Of a stretch of DNA of 64,000 nt, positions 60,525 to 64,000 are shown piece after piece. This DNA is from Sphingobacteriales bacterium (GTDB taxonomy: Bacteria; Bacteroidota; Bacteroidia; Chitinophagales; Chitinophagaceae). Location: contig OMJB01000064.1 of NCBI GenBank assembly GCA_900299255.1, forward strand, positions 19,893 to 83,892, given 5' to 3'. The notes below the pieces were generated by a model, which saw only the letters and a list, made by a program, of their open reading frames with translations, did not search any database and was not told the origin of the DNA. Both the position numbers and the translations under genes were made by a program. How positions within the stretch are numbered: the first letter of the stretch is position 1; every line of letters begins with the position of its first letter.

Positions 60525-61949
60525 GTGAAAAAGGAAAGCATTTCGGTATTTGACATTTTTAAAATAGGTATAGGGCCCAGCAGTTCACACACTCTAGGCC
60601 CATGGCGTGCCGCCCTCCGTTTTATAGACACTATTAAGAAACAAGGTATCAGCACTGTAGATCATGTGCGGGTGCTGCTGTATGGGTCGCTTGCAAAAAC
60701 AGGCAAGGGGCATGGTACAGATGTTGCAGTGCTGCTGGGACTTTGCGGTGAGGATCCGGTTACATTTGATGTGGACCAGATAGACCCGACAATGGCCGCT
60801 ATCAAAGCTCAGGGCAAGCTTAACCTGAATGGTGAAAGAGTGATTCCATTTGTGCCTGACGAGGACGTGGTTTTTCTGTTTGATGAGAGCCTGCCTTTTC
60901 ACCCCAATGCACTTACCTTTCTCTGTTCCTTTACAGATGGTACTGAGATCGCTGAAACCTACTATTCAATCGGGGGTGGCTTTGTGGTGAAGGAAGGTGA
61001 GGAAGACGATGATTCTGACCTTGTGCACCTGCCTTATCCGATAGAGAAAGCTGAATACCTGCTTGCAGCCTGCGACAAAACCGGACTCAGTGTATCTGAG
61101 CTGGTGATGCTGAATGAGCTGACCTGGCGCAGTGAAGCTGAGACCAAAACAGGCGTGATGCGCATCTGGGAAACCATGCGCGACTGCATATACCGTGGTT
61201 GCCATAAAGGTGGCGAGCTGCCCGGAGGCCTGCAGGTGAAGCGCAGGGCATTTGAACTGAATAAGACACTTACAGAAGGCAAGCAGCACAATAATTTTGA
61301 CGAGTGGCTGTCTGTGATACGCAGCGGAGGGCATTCTTTCAAATACACACTTGACTGGGTAAGCTGTTTTGCACTGGCTGTGAATGAGGAGAATGCCTCT
61401 TTCAGCCGTGTGGTGACAGCGCCAACTAACGGCGCTGCAGGTGTTGTACCAGCAGTATTGCTTTACTTCATTGCCTTCTGCGACGGCTACGACAGCGAAA
61501 AGATTATTAAATTCCTTTTGACTGCTTCTGAGATTGGCAGTATCTTTAAAAAGGGCGCGACACTGTCTGCCGCGATGGGTGGCTGCCAGGCCGAGATAGG
61601 CGTATCGGCATCTATGGCGGCGGCAGCGCTTACTGAAGCTATGGGTGGTAATGTAGACCAGTCGCTTATGGCCGCAGAAATAGCTATGGAGCATCATCTG
61701 GGCCTGACCTGCGACCCGGTGGGCGGACTAGTGCAGGTACCCTGCATAGAGCGTAATACTATGGGGGCCATCAAAGCAATAACTGCATCGCAGTTGGCGC
61801 TGCAAAGCAATCCGGATCATGCACGTATAACACTTGATGCGGTAGTAAACACCATGTGGGAGACAGCGCTGGATATGAATCACAAATACAAAGAGACCGC
61901 CGAGGGTGGCCTTGCTGTGCAGTTGCCGATTAGCTTGAGTGAATGCTGA
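60525..61949 (+). CDS. sdaA: L-serine ammonia-lyase, single-chain
   Basis: A 474-residue iron-sulfur enzyme, start GTG at 60525 ([20 protein letters not shown]). The beta domain is first ([10 protein letters not shown], then [13 protein letters not shown], then HPNALTFL) and the alpha domain follows, with the cluster cysteines in GCQAEIGVS and in [12 protein letters not shown]. It converts serine to pyruvate and ammonia. It is transcribed on its own after the kds operon, with a -7 box 4 nt before the start. Confidence 0.95.
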   Translation: MKKESISVFDIFKIGIGPSSSHTLGPWRAALRFIDTIKKQGISTVDHVRVLLYGSLAKTGKGHGTDVAVLLGLCGEDPVTFDVDQIDPTMAAIKAQGKLNLNGERVIPFVPDEDVVFLFDESLPFHPNALTFLCSFTDGTEIAETYYSIGGGFVVKEGEEDDDSDLVHLPYPIEKAEYLLAACDKTGLSVSELVMLNELTWRSEAETKTGVMRIWETMRDCIYRGCHKGGELPGGLQVKRRAFELNKTLTEGKQHNNFDEWLSVIRSGGHSFKYTLDWVSCFALAVNEENASFSRVVTAPTNGAAGVVPAVLLYFIAFCDGYDSEKIIKFLLTASEIGSIFKKGATLSAAMGGCQAEIGVSASMAAAALTEAMGGNVDQSLMAAEIAMEHHLGLTCDPVGGLVQVPCIERNTMGAIKAITASQLALQSNPDHARITLDAVVNTMWETALDMNHKYKETAEGGLAVQLPISLSEC

Positions 61950-61951
61950 TT

Positions 61952-62306
61952 TTTGGTTGATTGGTTGATTAGTTGAATGGTTGATTTGATTTTTGGTTGA
62001 TTATTTCATTAGTTGACTGGTTTACTGGTTGCTTGTATCGCTAGGGTGCAAAGATGTGATTACCTGAAGTTGTTGAGTGTTTTTTGGAAGCGGGGGTGTC
62101 AATTTGAAGGTGGTGTGATAAAGAAAAACAAGGCGTAGTATTCCTAGTGTTTCCGACTTTCTCTTCCGTGTATTTCCCGCACATTTTCCTTAACGTTTTT
62201 ACCCTTTTCGTCAGTTACGCCCTGCACCTTGAAAGCATGGGTTTTAATTTGTATCTTGCGGCATCTTTTATCACATTAAGACAATTTAGATAACAGTAGT
62301 ACTTGC
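61952..62306. repeat. octamer tandem repeat then gene-free gap
   Basis: The tract 61952-62034, just after the sdaA stop, consists of degenerate copies of TTGGTTGATTAG/TTGATTGG; the remaining ~270 nt show no gene, only AT-rich sequence leading to the oxidoreductase start. The repeat is the same motif, in the same relation to its upstream gene, as at 43415-43491. Confidence 0.7.
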
Positions 62307-63293
62307 ATGTTTAAAATAGGAGTTTTCGGAGCGGGCCATCTGGGCAAAATACATATGCAGCAATGGCAGCAGGTGAATGAGGCGGAACTGGTTGGTTTTT
62401 ATGATCCTAGTGATGAAATGGCCGCCATAGCTATTGAAAAGTACAATGTCCCGAGATTTACTGATGTAGATGAACTGATAGCAGCGAGTGACGCATTAGA
62501 CATAGTTTCGCCTACTATTTACCACTATGACATAGCCAGAGCCTGCCTGCAGAACGGTAAACACCTGTTTATTGAAAAGCCATTATCGCATACGCTGGAG
62601 GAGGGGCTGGAACTGGTGAAAATGGTAAAGGAAGCCAATGTGAAATGCCAGGTGGGCCATGTGGAAAGGTATAATCCGGCGTTTTTGGCGGTAGGCGAGC
62701 AACTGATGCACCCCATGTTTATTGAGGCGCACCGGCTGGCGCAGTTTAACCCCAGGGGTACCGATGTATCGGTGATACTGGATCTGATGATACACGATAT
62801 AGATATTGTGCTGTGCCTGGTAAAGTCGCCGGTGAAGCGGATATCTGCGAGTGGGGTGTCTGTATTGAGTGAAACGGCCGATATTGCCAATGCAAGAATA
62901 GAATTTGATAACGGCTGTGTAGCCAATCTGACGTCGAGCAGGATGTCGCTGAAGAATATGCGTAAGATGAGGCTTTTTCAGCGCGACGCATATATAGGTA
63001 TAGATTTTCTGAACAAGGCTACAGAAATAGTACGGTTGAAGGAAGATGGAAGTGAAGAGGGCCTGCTTGATTTTCCACTGGAAATGGCTAATGGTGATAA
63101 AAAAATCATATCTGTTCAAAACCCTGAAGTACTGCCTTTAAATGCTATACATAAAGAATTAACAGAATTTGCTCAAGCTATTATACATGGCCGTCCGGTG
63201 CGGGTATCGGTGATAGATGGCTATCAGGCCATGGATGTGGCACACCAGATTCTGAAAAAAATGAGTTTGCACAATGAGCTGCACAATGTTTAA
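62307..63293 (+). CDS. Gfo/Idh/MocA family NAD-dependent oxidoreductase
   Basis: A 328-residue Rossmann dehydrogenase: FGAGHLGKIHMQQW near the start, DIVSPTIYHYDIA, the EKP motif in FIEKPLSHT at about 91, and the late HDIDIVLCLV with the catalytic His. Members oxidise sugar hydroxyls, often nucleotide sugars. Substrate unknown; an envelope or LPS sugar role is possible given the neighbours. It is followed 15 nt later by a lipoprotein gene, probably in one transcript. Confidence 0.88.
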   Translation: MFKIGVFGAGHLGKIHMQQWQQVNEAELVGFYDPSDEMAAIAIEKYNVPRFTDVDELIAASDALDIVSPTIYHYDIARACLQNGKHLFIEKPLSHTLEEGLELVKMVKEANVKCQVGHVERYNPAFLAVGEQLMHPMFIEAHRLAQFNPRGTDVSVILDLMIHDIDIVLCLVKSPVKRISASGVSVLSETADIANARIEFDNGCVANLTSSRMSLKNMRKMRLFQRDAYIGIDFLNKATEIVRLKEDGSEEGLLDFPLEMANGDKKIISVQNPEVLPLNAIHKELTEFAQAIIHGRPVRVSVIDGYQAMDVAHQILKKMSLHNELHNV

Positions 63294-63308
63294 CAAAAAA
63301 TTACGTTA

Positions 63309-64000
63309 ATGGTGCTGAAGGGTATGATAAAGCATTTTTACTACAGGTTAATATATATCGCTTTTTTATTGGTTTTGGTTTGGTTGGGGCCGGGATGTAA
63401 TATCATAAACCCGCATGAGCAGACGCCAACCTATATACATGTTGATTCTTTTGTATTCCAGTATAATTCGGCGGTACCGTTTACTACTTCTCATGATATC
63501 AGGACGGTCTGGGCATACTACAATAATAATCCGGTAGGCACTTTTGACCTGCCTGCCACTTTTCCTGTAATAACATCGGGCACGCAACATAAGCTTACAC
63601 TTGCTCCTGGTATCGTAGTGAGTGGTTTTAACAATAACCTGAGCGGATATTCTTTTTATACATTGGATACATCCTCTTTTGTGCCGCAGCCAGGCAAAGT
63701 AATTACCCATGAGCCTAAAACCAGTTTTTACAGCAGCACTAAAATTCAAATTGTTTCTAATTTCGATTATGGCCTGACAAATTTTTCACAGTGTGGCGGC
63801 AACAGGGTAATCATGGTTGATGATAGTGCCGCTGACCTTTTTGAAGGGCATGGGGTAGGCAAAATCTCACTTATAGCAGCCGGCGATAGTTCGGTTGACA
63901 GTACAGTGTCCAATTACATTATTCCTTATGGTCAAACCGCATTTCTTGAATTCAATTATAAAAGCACAGTCCCTTTTTATTTGGGAATGCAGTCGTTTGA
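63309..64000 (+). CDS. lipoprotein, 3' end outside window
   Basis: An open frame from ATG 63309 (ATG 63324 is an alternative) to the end of the window, at least 230 codons. A lipoprotein signal ends in LGPGC, followed by NIINPHEQTPTYIHVDSF and a beta-rich body (RTVWAYYNNNPVGTFDLPAT, then FVPQPGKVIT). No domain is recognised. Truncated by the window. Confidence 0.75.
   Translation, partial: MVLKGMIKHFYYRLIYIAFLLVLVWLGPGCNIINPHEQTPTYIHVDSFVFQYNSAVPFTTSHDIRTVWAYYNNNPVGTFDLPATFPVITSGTQHKLTLAPGIVVSGFNNNLSGYSFYTLDTSSFVPQPGKVITHEPKTSFYSSTKIQIVSNFDYGLTNFSQCGGNRVIMVDDSAADLFEGHGVGKISLIAAGDSSVDSTVSNYIIPYGQTAFLEFNYKSTVPFYLGMQSF

Noticed and set aside
60966..61697. 243-codon minus-strand frame opposite sdaA
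   Set aside because: Shadow of the serine ammonia-lyase gene; no promoter, signal or family-like sequence.
63366..63749. 127-codon minus-strand frame at the right end
   Set aside because: Antisense to the truncated lipoprotein gene, which has a clear lipobox.

Overview
The window looks like a chromosomal segment of a Bacteroidota bacterium, probably of the Chitinophagales/Chitinophagaceae type (an inference from gene content). The evidence is several secreted proteins ending in type IX secretion (Por) sorting domains, DUF5683 and DUF5686 envelope proteins, a BlaI/M56 pair with a TonB-like tail, DarA/DarB-like genes, and many promoters with the Bacteroidota -7 element TAnnTTTG and no obvious Shine-Dalgarno sites. 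I see no phage, IS element, CRISPR array or replication origin.

Layout. 1-9500: the end of adenine deaminase, a minus-strand run of a sigma-54 activator, lptE, a Pro/Val/Glu-rich TPR protein and secG, then miaB, a repeat-rich gap, an orphan higA antitoxin beside a 3' scrap of higB, and a T9SS protein. 9600-17015: a possible papain-like lipoprotein and a surface polysaccharide operon (two glycosyltransferases, asparagine synthase-like amidotransferase, FkbM methyltransferase, Wzy-like polymerase). 17020-27300: DUF5683, a frameshifted gene, a possible structured RNA, an M28 peptidase, a beta/gamma-crystallin protein, a GyrI-like protein, a second glycosyltransferase with an O-antigen ligase, and an S8 protease. 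27350-33250: mnmA, Kdo transferase waaA, and a DarA-like gene with two tandem DarB-like ketosynthases. 33380-41550: blaI-M56 with three regularly spaced operators, trpS, a deoxynucleoside kinase, DUF5686, and a cation/proton antiporter. 41690-49350: a decayed zone (broken methyltransferase, collapsed four-helix-bundle gene, tRNA-Leu, tandem repeats) followed by T9SS paralogues, one of them split by an in-frame stop. 49350-64000: aroC-aroA-aroB, then the main cluster, sdaA, a Gfo/Idh oxidoreductase and a truncated lipoprotein.

The most interesting system is at 54022-60417. It holds kdnA and kdnB (conversion of Kdo to 8-amino-Kdo, Kdo8N), kdsA, a KdsC-like phosphatase and kdsB. Where an arabinose-5-phosphate isomerase (KdsD) would be expected there is instead a transaldolase/fructose-6-phosphate-aldolase domain fused to a KdsD-type CBS pair. 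A toxin-antitoxin pair with its own promoter sits in the middle of this operon. Together with waaA, lptE and the ligase-like gene, much of the window serves outer-membrane glycolipid assembly.

Several genes are broken (higB, the 17739 gene, the methyltransferase, the four-helix-bundle gene, one T9SS paralogue). In several others a near-consensus -7 box ends only 4-6 nt before the start codon, suggesting near-leaderless mRNAs.
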